A DNA stretch of 9,280 nt from NCBI GenBank assembly GCA_029934555.1, contig JAOZMA010000073.1, positions 1-9,280 on the forward strand. Direction: 5' to 3'. Every line of letters begins with the position of its first letter. Positions within the stretch are counted from its first letter, which is position 1. Shown piece by piece: positions 1 to 7,195 of this stretch. The notes below the pieces were generated by a model. The model saw nothing but the letters and a program-made list of their open reading frames with translations, was not told the DNA's origin and made no database searches. This stretch comes from Acidimicrobiia bacterium. GTDB taxonomy: Bacteria > Actinomycetota > Acidimicrobiia > Spongiisociales > UBA5794. Both the position numbers and the translations under genes were made by a program.

Positions 1-10
1 AGCTCCGCGC

Positions 11-37
11 GTCCCCCCGCCGATGCGGCGGGGGGAC
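11..37. terminator. Strong GC hairpin, probable terminator
   Basis: A perfect 11-bp inverted repeat (GTCCCCCCGCC at 11-21 and GGCGGGGGGAC at 27-37) closes a 5-base loop, or 12 bp with a 3-base loop if G22 pairs with C26. It lies 93 bases beyond the stop of the minus-strand gene ending at 130, so it could terminate that transcript, or one entering from the left. No T-run follows on either strand, so it is not a canonical intrinsic terminator. Terminator function is an inference; the hairpin itself is directly visible. Confidence 0.5.
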
Positions 38-129
38 AGGAAAGGAGTCCTCTGATGCCTCATAAACCGTGGATTCAGGCTGAGGGGAAGGAAGAGGGCG
101 AGGGTTGTGGTCGCGATGCTGCGTTTGGG

Positions 130-1344
130 TCAGAGGTCGACGGCTACGAAGTCGCCTGACAGGCCGGAGAGCCGGTAATGGGCTCCGGTGCGCCAGTTGA
201 CGAAGATCAGCTCCCCGGAGTCCAAGTCCTGCATCGCCAGATGAGTGCCATCGGCGACGAACCCGATTGGGTGAGCAACCGAATCGATTCGCACACTTCG
301 CAGCGTGTCAACGGACCGGTCGCGGATCGTGAGGGATGTGCCGCCGGTGTTGGTGAACGTCGCGTCCGCTATCCGAAGACCGTCGGGAGAAATCGTCACG
401 TTCAAGGTACGAGCGTCGGCGCCGGGGAAGAGGTAGATCGGCTCGAACATCCGATCGAAGATTCCGACCGCAGACTCTGGAACCACCAGGAGGGGGGCAA
501 GTGTCTCTACGCCTATCGATTCGCCGGGAGGCTTCTCGGTGGCGTCGACGAAGATGGCGTCCCCACCGGCCGAATACGCCACACCGGGCATGACCCGTTC
601 GGCCTCACCTTGCGGATCGAGGATGACGACCGCCGATGACTTGGGATCGTCGATCGAGACGGCGTATCCCCAGTCGCCCCAGGTCAGCAGGCGGGCGACG
701 TCGGGGATCGTCGCAACCATCGCCGGTTCGAGACCACCCAGGAGTCCGGGGGCGACTTGCAGCCGGTAGAGACCGGTTGTTCCCGAACCCGCGATCGGAG
801 CTGTGTATGCAAGCTCAGCGGTCTCGGTCGGATGGAATCGCGCAGCGGAGACCAATGCTTCGACCCGGGGAGCAGCATCACCGGGCATGGGGCCTGCGAA
901 CAGCGTCGACTGTGCATCGATGTAGGCAATGGTCTCTCCAGTGGCGTCGAACCAAGCGACTTGAGGCTCGTTCTGCAGCCGGTACGACCGGGCGAACCGT
1001 TCCGACGGGAGCCACAACACCGTTCGCGGATCATCGGAGCGGGAGATGGCTGCGAACCGGTCAGTCTCGATCGGAACCATGTCAGAGAAAGGGACGGGCA
1101 GCGTCGTCGTCGTGACCACGACGTCGGAAGCATCGGCTGCAACCAGGCTCCGATCCGACAGATCCGGAGCAGGGAGCTCGTCGCCGCCACCAGCACCGAA
1201 GACGACGAGCATCAGACCGAGAACCACGGATCCTGCGACGATCGCAGTGAACAGGCCCCTGGGCCCTCGTGTCGACGCGCTTGGACGCTGGCTACCGTCC
1301 GGCGTCAGGGGACGCACCCGCGATGGTTGGTCCCGTCGTGGCAC
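130..1344 (-). CDS. Membrane-anchored extracytoplasmic protein, probable beta-propeller, unknown function
   Basis: This 404-residue protein has a basic, proline- and arginine-rich cytoplasmic N-terminus (about residues 1-30), one hydrophobic segment (about 31-51) and a threonine-rich linker (VVVTTTTLPVP). The rest is a long domain rich in short beta-strands with repeated patterns such as WFDATGETIAYID and ISPDGLRIADATF. These resemble the blades of WD40/TolB-like propellers, with the domain outside the membrane. I do not recognise a family or catalytic residues, so a sensor, scaffold or binding role is only a guess. The GTG start at 1344 has no clear Shine-Dalgarno; a second in-frame GTG at 1317 (Val10) is an alternative and would keep the anchor. 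It is divergent from the SDR gene, with 93 bases between the two starts. Confidence 0.8.
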   Translation of the reverse strand: MPRRDQPSRVRPLTPDGSQRPSASTRGPRGLFTAIVAGSVVLGLMLVVFGAGGGDELPAPDLSDRSLVAADASDVVVTTTTLPVPFSDMVPIETDRFAAISRSDDPRTVLWLPSERFARSYRLQNEPQVAWFDATGETIAYIDAQSTLFAGPMPGDAAPRVEALVSAARFHPTETAELAYTAPIAGSGTTGLYRLQVAPGLLGGLEPAMVATIPDVARLLTWGDWGYAVSIDDPKSSAVVILDPQGEAERVMPGVAYSAGGDAIFVDATEKPPGESIGVETLAPLLVVPESAVGIFDRMFEPIYLFPGADARTLNVTISPDGLRIADATFTNTGGTSLTIRDRSVDTLRSVRIDSVAHPIGFVADGTHLAMQDLDSGELIFVNWRTGAHYRLSGLSGDFVAVDL

Positions 1345-1382
1345 CTGCTGAGGCTAGCGGAGCACCCGGTGTCACGCGAGCG

Positions 1383-1412
1383 ACGATGCGGTCGCCCGCT
1401 ATTGTTCGTCAA
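1383..1412 (-). promoter_or_regulatory. Possible promoter for the membrane-anchored protein gene
   Basis: Read on the minus strand, TTGACG (1412-1407) is followed after 18 bases by CATCGT (1388-1383). The predicted start of transcription lies about 30 bases before the GTG at 1344. The -35 match is good and the -10 match is poor, so this is tentative. On the plus strand the SDR gene has only a TATTGT (1400-1405) without a convincing -35 partner. Confidence 0.3.
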
Positions 1413-1423
1413 TCACAACCGCC

Positions 1424-1430
1424 AAGGAGA
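1424..1430 (+). promoter_or_regulatory. Ribosome binding site deciding the SDR start
   Basis: AAGGAGA lies 7 bases before ATG 1438. This site settles the start, because the reading frame is open back to about 757 and contains earlier possible start codons. Confidence 0.85.
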
Positions 1431-1437
1431 GACCAGC

Positions 1438-2343
1438 ATGATCGACTTCCAAGACAGAGTCGCGGTCGTTACCGGGGCCGGCGGTGGCCTCGGTCGTGTC
1501 TATGCCCTGCTCCTTGCGTCACGAGGCGCGTCCGTCGTCGTGAACGATCTCGGCGGCTCGTTGGACGGTGATGGATCCGGCACGAATGCGGCGGACGCGG
1601 TTGTCGAAGAGATCACCGGCAGTGGTGGTATCGCCGTCGCCGACTACAACTCTGTTGCCGACGCGGAGGGTGGCGCTGCGATCATCGAAAACGCCGTCGA
1701 CGCGTTCGGACGTGTCGACATCCTGATCTCGAACGCCGGGATCCTTCGTGACCGCACGCTCCTCAACATGGACGTGGATGACCTGCGGGCGGTGCTCTCC
1801 GTCCACCTGGAAGGTGCGTTCTACGTCACCAAACCGGCCTTCCGGCTCATGAAGGATCAGCAGTACGGGCGCATCGTTCTCACCTCGTCCGGTTCGGGGC
1901 TTTTCGGAAATTTCGGTCAGACCAACTACGCCGCGGCGAAGGCCGGCCTTGTCGGACTCATGAATGCCCTGAAGCTTGAAGGGGCCAAGTACAACGTTCT
2001 CGTGAACACAGTCGCTCCGATCGCGAACACTCGGATGACGGAGGAGATCCTCGGAGAGATGGCCGAGAAGTTCGATCCGGAGTCGGTCGCCCCGGCAGTC
2101 GTGTATCTGGCCTCGGAGGAGAACCAACGCACCGGTGAACTCTGGTCGGTCGGTGGCGGGTCGGTCAGTCGGGTGTTCACCGCGCTCGCAGAGGGCTACT
2201 TCAAACATCCGGATCGCGATGGTCCACTTACGATCGAGGACGTCGCCGAGCACGTCGATGACGTGCGGATCGAGGACCACTACATCGTGCCGTTCTCATC
2301 CCGTGACGAATTCGCGAAGCTCGGCCCGATGCTCTTCTCGTGA
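1438..2343 (+). CDS. SDR oxidoreductase, (3R)-hydroxyacyl-CoA dehydrogenase-like (MFE-2 type)
   Basis: This 301-residue short-chain dehydrogenase/reductase is predicted to be a cytoplasmic NAD(P)-dependent enzyme. The Rossmann glycine motif TGAGGGLG is at residues 12-19, NDLGG at 36-40, the NAG motif at 99-101 and the catalytic set Ser151, Tyr164 and Lys168 (NYAAAK). NDLGG, NAGILRD and the GNFGQxNYAAAK stretch are typical of the dehydrogenase domain of peroxisomal multifunctional enzyme type 2, so a (3R)-hydroxyacyl-CoA substrate is likely; the exact substrate is not readable. The C-terminal 60 or so residues extend past the core, as in that subgroup. The ATG is fixed by AAGGAGA at 1424-1430, 7 bases upstream; the frame stays open much further upstream, but that part is the antisense of the neighbouring gene. 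It overlaps the next gene by 4 bases. Confidence 0.93.
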   Translation: MIDFQDRVAVVTGAGGGLGRVYALLLASRGASVVVNDLGGSLDGDGSGTNAADAVVEEITGSGGIAVADYNSVADAEGGAAIIENAVDAFGRVDILISNAGILRDRTLLNMDVDDLRAVLSVHLEGAFYVTKPAFRLMKDQQYGRIVLTSSGSGLFGNFGQTNYAAAKAGLVGLMNALKLEGAKYNVLVNTVAPIANTRMTEEILGEMAEKFDPESVAPAVVYLASEENQRTGELWSVGGGSVSRVFTALAEGYFKHPDRDGPLTIEDVAEHVDDVRIEDHYIVPFSSRDEFAKLGPMLFS

Positions 2344-2894
2344 GCGATTGGGAGAACAGCACCGCACTGGTGGTCGTCGACGTCCAGAAAGGTTTCGACG
2401 ACAGTCAATGGGGTGACCGGAACAACCCCGACTGTGAGATGAACGTCGGCCGTCTGATCGCCGCATGGCGTGATCACGGATGGCCCGTGGTGTTCGTCCG
2501 CCATGACTCGGCAAGTATCGGATCGCCGCTCGCGCCCGGCACGAAAGGGAACGAGTTCAAGGATGTCATCACGGGGAAGCCCGATCTCCTCGTGACCAAA
2601 TCCGTGCATTCGGCGTTCCACGGATCTCCCGATCTTGGCGCATGGCTCACGGAGCATGGCATCACCGGGATCGCCGTCTGTGGGATCCAGACGAACATGT
2701 GCTGTGAGACCACGGCGCGGGTCGGGAGCGACCTTGGGTTCGAGTTGGTGTTCGTACTCGACGCCACTCACACTTTCGACATCATCGGCCCGAACCGTCA
2801 TGTCTACCGGGCACGTGAGATCTCTCGGTACACGGCGTTGACCCTCGACGCCGACTTCGGGCAGGTTGTGTCGACGAGCGATCTGGTCGACTGA
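2340..2894 (+). CDS. Isochorismatase-family cysteine hydrolase
   Basis: This 184-residue protein has the isochorismatase-like alpha/beta fold. The likely catalytic triad is Asp14 (ALVVVDVQKGF), Lys87 (LLVTKSVHSAF) and Cys121 (GIQTNMCCETTAR). The family includes amidohydrolases such as nicotinamidase, N-carbamoylsarcosine amidase and isochorismatase, plus many members of unknown substrate, so only the class can be called. The GTG start at 2340 overlaps the SDR stop as GTGA, with no separate strong Shine-Dalgarno, so translation is probably coupled to the SDR gene. The pairing suggests action in one pathway, but nothing in the sequence identifies it. The stop (2892-2894) directly abuts the stop of the opposing thiQ gene. 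Nicotinamidase is unlikely because its usual metal-binding DxHxxxH pattern is not evident. Confidence 0.92.
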   Translation: MSDWENSTALVVVDVQKGFDDSQWGDRNNPDCEMNVGRLIAAWRDHGWPVVFVRHDSASIGSPLAPGTKGNEFKDVITGKPDLLVTKSVHSAFHGSPDLGAWLTEHGITGIAVCGIQTNMCCETTARVGSDLGFELVFVLDATHTFDIIGPNRHVYRAREISRYTALTLDADFGQVVSTSDLVD

Positions 2895-2910
2895 TCAGTC
2901 CTCGAACCAG
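2883..2910. repeat. Palindrome spanning abutting stop codons of convergent genes
   Basis: GACTGATCAGTC (2889-2900) is a perfect 12-bp palindrome. Its centre TGATCA consists of the plus-strand stop TGA (2892-2894) and the minus-strand stop TGA (2897-2895), with no base between the genes. An outer CTGGT (2883-2887) and ACCAG (2906-2910) could extend a stem on both transcripts. It may act as a short bidirectional terminator, but there is no T-run; that role is an inference. Confidence 0.5.
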
Positions 2911-3878
2911 CTGATGCGAGCTGGGTCGATGTCGAAACGGGCCGTTGTGCCGGGTTCGAGGCCGATCGGCGACCACGTGACGAGAGCCGAATCGGCACCG
3001 AGTTCGAGTTCGACCCGGTAGGCGCCACCGCGGAAGTGGGACCCGGCCACAGTGGCCGTGTGGGAACCGGTCGGGGACATCGTGATCGCCTCCGGTGGGA
3101 TCACCCCCGTCGTTGTCGTTTCGAACGGAGGTTGAACCCCCAACTCGCTGAGTCTGGACGCTGTGCAGAGATTCTCGAGCCCGATGAACCGCGCCGTCCA
3201 GCCATCCGGCGGTTGGTGCCAGAGGCCCTCGGGCGTGTCATCAGCAACGATCCGTCCCCCATTGATGATCGCCACACGATCGGCGATCGTGAACGCCTCC
3301 TCGCGGTCGTGGGTGACATAGAGAACGGTCGCTTCAACCTGGGTGAAGATCGCTCGCATCTCGACGAGGAGATGTTCCCGGAGGGATCGGTCGAGTGCGC
3401 CGAGAGGTTCGTCCAACAGCACAAGGCGGGGACGCGGTGCCAGTGTTCGCGCCAGAGCGACGCGCTGGCGTTCACCTCCGGACAGCGTCCCGACGCTGCG
3501 ATCCCCGTACCCGGGAAGCCCAACGAGTTCGAGGACCTCGTCTACGCGGTCGTGGATGATGGCGGGGCCCAACCCCTGCATGCGAAGACCGAATGCGACG
3601 TTCCCTGCAACGTCGCGGTGCGGGAACAGGGCGTAGTCCTGGAACATCAGGCCGAACCCGCGCTTGTGAACGGGGACGCTCAACACAGACAGGCCGTTCC
3701 ATGCGATGTCACCGGAATCCGGGTACTCGAGACCTGCGATCGCCCGGAGCATCGTCGACTTGCCCGATCCGGACGGACCCATCAGAACGTGGATGGATCG
3801 ATCCTCGACTTCGAGGTCGGCACCATCGAGTGCAGGAACACCGTCGAAGCGGATCGTGAGGTTGGAGACCTCGAGCAT
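2895..3878 (-). CDS. thiQ: Thiamine ABC transporter ATPase, ThiQ-like
   Basis: This 327-residue ABC ATPase energises the ThiBPQ importer. Walker A is GPSGSGKST (34-42), the Q-loop glutamine is at 80 (MFQDYALFPH), the signature is LSGGERQ (132-138), Walker B is LVLLDE (152-157), the D-loop is GALD (160-163) and the H-loop histidine is 190 (YVTHD). About 95 residues follow the ATPase core and look like a TOBE-type regulatory domain, as in FbpC/PotA relatives; E. coli ThiQ (about 230 residues) lacks this. By sequence alone FbpC-like is equally fair, and the thiamine role comes from its place after thiN, thiB and thiP. The start is either ATG 3878, overlapping the thiP stop as TGATG, or GTG 3881 one codon earlier; ATG is preferred, with a G-run just upstream. 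It is the last gene of the operon. Confidence 0.9.
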   Translation of the reverse strand: MLEVSNLTIRFDGVPALDGADLEVEDRSIHVLMGPSGSGKSTMLRAIAGLEYPDSGDIAWNGLSVLSVPVHKRGFGLMFQDYALFPHRDVAGNVAFGLRMQGLGPAIIHDRVDEVLELVGLPGYGDRSVGTLSGGERQRVALARTLAPRPRLVLLDEPLGALDRSLREHLLVEMRAIFTQVEATVLYVTHDREEAFTIADRVAIINGGRIVADDTPEGLWHQPPDGWTARFIGLENLCTASRLSELGVQPPFETTTTGVIPPEAITMSPTGSHTATVAGSHFRGGAYRVELELGADSALVTWSPIGLEPGTTARFDIDPARISWFED

Positions 3879-5497
3879 CACACACCCCCCGAACGAGATC
3901 CACGCATCGATTCGATCCCCATCGCGGCGATTCCGGTGATCGCCATGAGCACGACCGCCATGGCCATCGCCTCACCGAACGTGCCGGGCCGGCCAAGCAG
4001 ACGGAAGATCGCCACGGGGATCGTTGTGGTTGCCGGGCGGGCGATGAACGAGGTCGCACCGAACTCGCCGATGGATATGGCGAAGGCGAAGAGCGCTCCT
4101 ACGGCGAGGGCGCGTGAGACGAGCGGGAGATCGACCTCGCGCCATGCCTGCCGGGGTGAAGCGCCGAGAACAGCCGCCGCCTCGCGAAGGCGGCGCTGCA
4201 CGGATTCCATCACAGGCACCGTGCTGCGGATGACGAACGGAATGGCGACCAGGGCGTGAGCGATGGGGATCAGGATTGCGGATGCCCGCAGATCGACCGG
4301 TTGGTCGAGCGCGACCAGGAACCCGAAGCCGATCGTGACCGCCGACGTCCCGAGAGGAAGCATGAGGATGGTGTCGAAGATGCGGCCGCTCCTCCCCCTG
4401 GCGGAGACGATGACTACGGCGGCCATCAGACCGATTCCGGCGGCGATGATGACGGCGGGGATGGCGAAACGGAGCGAGTTCCCGATCGCATCGAGCGGCG
4501 ATACGAAGACGGCGGAGGCACGGGGCGGGTTGATGAGGTTCGCGTAGTGCGTTAACGCAGGGCCGGTCGGAGTGCTGAGGGACCGGCCGATCAGCACGAC
4601 GAGCGGTGCAGCGACGATGAGTCCGAGCATGCCAAGCGTCGCCGCGATGAACAGGCGCTCACCGGTGGTTCGCGGGCGACGGGCGACCTCGGCGGACGGG
4701 CGAAGGGGAAGCTCGCCGGCAGTCCGTCGGCTGAACCTTCCGTAGATCAGGAGGATCACGGTGACACCGACGAGTTGCAGGACCGCAAGCGCCGAGGCCA
4801 GGTCAAGGCGTAGGAAAGCGGTCGCCTGGCGCCAGATCTCGACCTCGAGTGTCGTGTGGTGGAGATCTCCGAGGACGAGGATCACGCCGAATGACGTGAA
4901 CGAGAACAGGAAGACGAGAGCGGCGCTCGACAGGATCGCCGGCCTCAGCAAGGGGAGGGTGACCTCGCGAAAGACACGCCATCGACCGGCGCCGAGTGAG
5001 CGGGCTGCATCCTCGATATGGGGATCGATCTGTTCCCAGAGAACGCCAACGCCACGGATCACGATGGCGAGGTTGTAGAAGACGTGGGCGATGAGGATCG
5101 CCCAGATCGTGCCCCGCAGGTCGATGCCGAACGGGCTCCCGGGTCCCAGCACAGCGAGGAAGGCGACACCGACGACCAACGTCGGAAGAACGAATGGGAT
5201 CAGCGTCAGGGCACGGAAGAGTGACCGGCCGGGGAAACGATATCGAGCGAAGACGTAGGCAGCGGGGAGACCGAGGGCCACGGTGAACACCGTCGATAGG
5301 AACGCCTGCCAGAGCGTGAACCAGGCCACAGAGCGCATCGTCGGGTTGGTCACGATCTCGGCGAACGCCGATGTAGCGAACTGGCCGTTCGGAACGAGAC
5401 CGGTATACAGGATCGTGACCAGCGGGTAGACGAAGAAGTATGCGAGGAACAGCGCAGGGATCGCGGCGAGCAGCAGGACCCACGGTCTCGTTCTCAT
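3878..5497 (-). CDS. thiP: Thiamine ABC transporter permease, fused two-domain, ThiP-like
   Basis: This 539-residue inner-membrane protein carries two binding-protein-dependent permease domains in one chain, as in ThiP and FbpB, with about twelve hydrophobic segments. Each half has the EAA coupling loop that contacts the ATPase: about 162-182 (EDAARSLGAGRWRVF) and 439-459 (EAAAVLGASPRQAW). Together with ThiB and two ThiQ subunits it would form the importer. The ATG at 5497 shares ATGA with the thiB stop, so it is probably translationally coupled. The frame is open to 5764, but that extension lies inside thiB, is arginine- and proline-rich and lacks permease character. The C-terminus shares TGATG with thiQ. 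The substrate assignment rests on thiB, thiN and the TPP riboswitch. Confidence 0.93.
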   Translation of the reverse strand: MRTRPWVLLLAAIPALFLAYFFVYPLVTILYTGLVPNGQFATSAFAEIVTNPTMRSVAWFTLWQAFLSTVFTVALGLPAAYVFARYRFPGRSLFRALTLIPFVLPTLVVGVAFLAVLGPGSPFGIDLRGTIWAILIAHVFYNLAIVIRGVGVLWEQIDPHIEDAARSLGAGRWRVFREVTLPLLRPAILSSAALVFLFSFTSFGVILVLGDLHHTTLEVEIWRQATAFLRLDLASALAVLQLVGVTVILLIYGRFSRRTAGELPLRPSAEVARRPRTTGERLFIAATLGMLGLIVAAPLVVLIGRSLSTPTGPALTHYANLINPPRASAVFVSPLDAIGNSLRFAIPAVIIAAGIGLMAAVVIVSARGRSGRIFDTILMLPLGTSAVTIGFGFLVALDQPVDLRASAILIPIAHALVAIPFVIRSTVPVMESVQRRLREAAAVLGASPRQAWREVDLPLVSRALAVGALFAFAISIGEFGATSFIARPATTTIPVAIFRLLGRPGTFGEAMAMAVVLMAITGIAAMGIESMRGSRSGGV

Positions 5498-6534
5498 CGC
5501 ACCACAGTTGCCCATTCGGCGAGCCAACGCTCCCGATTCTCGTCGATCCATGCCGGCTCCATCACCCTCGAATCCGTCGGGATGACGGCGAATTCGACGA
5601 ACACGTCGGGGAGGGGAGTGTCGGCGTTCGCGGGGAACACGAACATGTTCAGTGGCATGTCCTCCTGGAACGTGCGTTCGAGGAGGAAGTCGACGAGTTG
5701 CCCCGCGGCTTCCTCTGCCTCCGTGCCGTTGAGGATTCCGGCGTACTCGACCTGGCGGAAGCAACCGTCTTCAACGATGGTGGTGGGAGCAGCGTCGAGA
5801 TCGCCGAAGTAGACCTCTGCCACCGGTGATGTGGCATACGAGACCACGATCGGGCGGTCCCCTTCGCCGGAGCCGCCTGAGAACTCGCCGTAATAGGCCT
5901 GATCCCAGCCCGGGACGATCCTGACATCGTTGGCGACGAGGTCTTGCCAGTACGCCTGCCACGGATAGGCGCCGTCTTCGCCGAATGTGACGATCGTGGC
6001 GAGGAGGAACGCGAGGCCCGGGGATGATGTTGTCGGGTCCTCGACGACGAGCGTTCCGTCGTATGCGGCGTCGGCCAGGTCGACGAGTCGGTCGGGCGTT
6101 TCGAGGCCGAGGGTCGCAAGCCCGTCTGGATCGAGATTGAGGCAGACATCGCCGAAGTCGATCGGTGTCACCACATCGCCCTCGACCCTGAGGCCTCTCG
6201 GTACGGTCTCGATCGCTGCTGCGCTGTGGGGGATGAACAGGTTCTCGTCGACCGCTCGCGAGAGGAAGGTGTTGTCGATCCCGTAGAGGACGTCAGCGAC
6301 AGGGTTGTCTTTCGTGAGGATGGCCTGGCTCACCATGGCGCCGGCGTCTGCGGACTGGAGCACGCTCACCGTGATGCCGGTCTGGTCCGTGAACGCCTCG
6401 AGAACCCCTTCGGAGACGGCGAAGGATCCGTGCGTCATCAGTACGACCTCGTCGGGTTCGGCGTCGTCGGCGCCGCAACCCACCACGGCGAGAGCGAACG
6501 CAGCGATGAGGAGACCATTGAGGATGTGTTTCAT
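5494..6534 (-). CDS. thiB: Thiamine-binding lipoprotein, ThiB-like
   Basis: This 346-residue substrate-binding lipoprotein starts with a signal peptide and a lipobox ending VVGC, with Cys20 as the lipidated residue. It aligns by eye with E. coli ThiB (TbpA): ADVLYGIDNTFL (80-91) matches ADVVLGLDNNLL, DPTTSSPGL (166-174) matches DPRTSTPGL, GWDQAYY (209-215) matches GWSEAYG and SYATSP (232-237) matches SYTTSP. The C-terminal WLAEWATVVR also fits the ThiB ending. It should capture thiamine or its phosphates outside the membrane and pass them to ThiP. GGAG about 7 bases before ATG 6534 is a ribosome site, and the ATG overlaps the thiN stop as ATGA. An iron-binding relative (FbpA) is less likely given these matches. 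Confidence 0.95.
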   Translation of the reverse strand: MKHILNGLLIAAFALAVVGCGADDAEPDEVVLMTHGSFAVSEGVLEAFTDQTGITVSVLQSADAGAMVSQAILTKDNPVADVLYGIDNTFLSRAVDENLFIPHSAAAIETVPRGLRVEGDVVTPIDFGDVCLNLDPDGLATLGLETPDRLVDLADAAYDGTLVVEDPTTSSPGLAFLLATIVTFGEDGAYPWQAYWQDLVANDVRIVPGWDQAYYGEFSGGSGEGDRPIVVSYATSPVAEVYFGDLDAAPTTIVEDGCFRQVEYAGILNGTEAEEAAGQLVDFLLERTFQEDMPLNMFVFPANADTPLPDVFVEFAVIPTDSRVMEPAWIDENRERWLAEWATVVR

Positions 6535-7190
6535 GCTCGACTCCGTTCGTGAACGACGAGAAGTGTCCCTGATTCGACCGAGACGGACGCCGGCGTCGCT
6601 TCGATCACGTTGCTGACACCGCGAGTGGACCCCAATGGCAATGCATCGTCAGAGAGATTCCATTTCAGGCCCTCGGTGTTGACTCCCGTTACGTCCGTCG
6701 ACGCGGGGATGAGGGAGACTCCGTCGCCGACCCGGCCTGCAACGGTGGCGGGACGGTGAGGCACACAGCCGAAGATCTCGGTCAGCCCGTCGGTCCAAAC
6801 GATCTCATCGACCCGTGTCGCTGTGGCCGCGAACAACCCCATGGCGCCGAGGAGGTGGTCGAGGCGACCGGTGTGTGCCCCGACGATTAGCAGCTTCGTG
6901 GCACCGAAGTCGAGCGCAGCGTCTATGGCGAGTTCGAGATCCGTGCGGTCCTTGTCCGTTGGATACGTCTCCGATAACGATCCTGAATCGACAGCCTTAG
7001 CGAGTGCTGCGGGATCGACGGAGTCCATGTCGCCGATGATGAGGTCAGCAGCGATGTCGAGATCGGCCGCATGGTGCAGGCCACTGTCGGCAGCGATGAC
7101 GTATGCGTCCTGGGGGAGAATGATCTCGCCATCGGCAGCGAGCGGCTCTCCTCCCGAGAGGATGATCACCTGGTTGTCGGGTTGTTCCAC
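6531..7190 (-). CDS. thiN: Thiamine diphosphokinase (thiamine pyrophosphokinase)
   Basis: This 219-residue cytoplasmic enzyme transfers pyrophosphate from ATP to thiamine, giving TPP in one step from salvaged thiamine. Visible family motifs are ADSG (34-37), GDMDS (53-57), DKDRTDLELA (79-88), GRLDHLL (108-114) and, near the C-terminus, EGLKWNL followed by GSTRGVSN, a thiamine-binding part of the family. The length is usual. The GTG start at 7190 is fixed by GGAGG at 7201-7197 (6-base spacing), which lies inside the TPP riboswitch. The stop overlaps thiB as ATGA. Being first in the operon, its translation is the direct target of the riboswitch and may set expression of the three transporter genes. 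Confidence 0.96.
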   Translation of the reverse strand: MEQPDNQVIILSGGEPLAADGEIILPQDAYVIAADSGLHHAADLDIAADLIIGDMDSVDPAALAKAVDSGSLSETYPTDKDRTDLELAIDAALDFGATKLLIVGAHTGRLDHLLGAMGLFAATATRVDEIVWTDGLTEIFGCVPHRPATVAGRVGDGVSLIPASTDVTGVNTEGLKWNLSDDALPLGSTRGVSNVIEATPASVSVESGTLLVVHERSRA

Positions 7191-7195
7191 GAGCT

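Noticed and set aside
55..159. 34-codon plus-strand frame with AAAGGAG before ATG 55
   Set aside because: The ribosome-like site is good, but the frame runs into the 3' end of the opposing gene, its product shows no pattern, and no downstream partner exists on that strand.
757..1437. Long upstream extension of the SDR reading frame
   Set aside because: It is the antisense of the membrane-anchored protein gene, has no protein-like pattern, and the SDR start is fixed by a good ribosome site before ATG 1438.
3036..4259. 407-codon plus-strand open frame
   Set aside because: It is antisense to thiQ and the end of thiP, which have full family motifs; its product is low-complexity and charged with no recognisable domain.
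5498..5764. 89-residue N-terminal extension of the thiP frame
   Set aside because: It lies within thiB, is rich in Arg, Pro and Gly, and ThiP homologues begin at the hydrophobic stretch after ATG 5497.
2895..6534. Ferric iron (FbpABC) transporter
   Set aside because: The binding protein matches ThiB motifs, the first gene is thiamine diphosphokinase, and a TPP riboswitch leads the operon.
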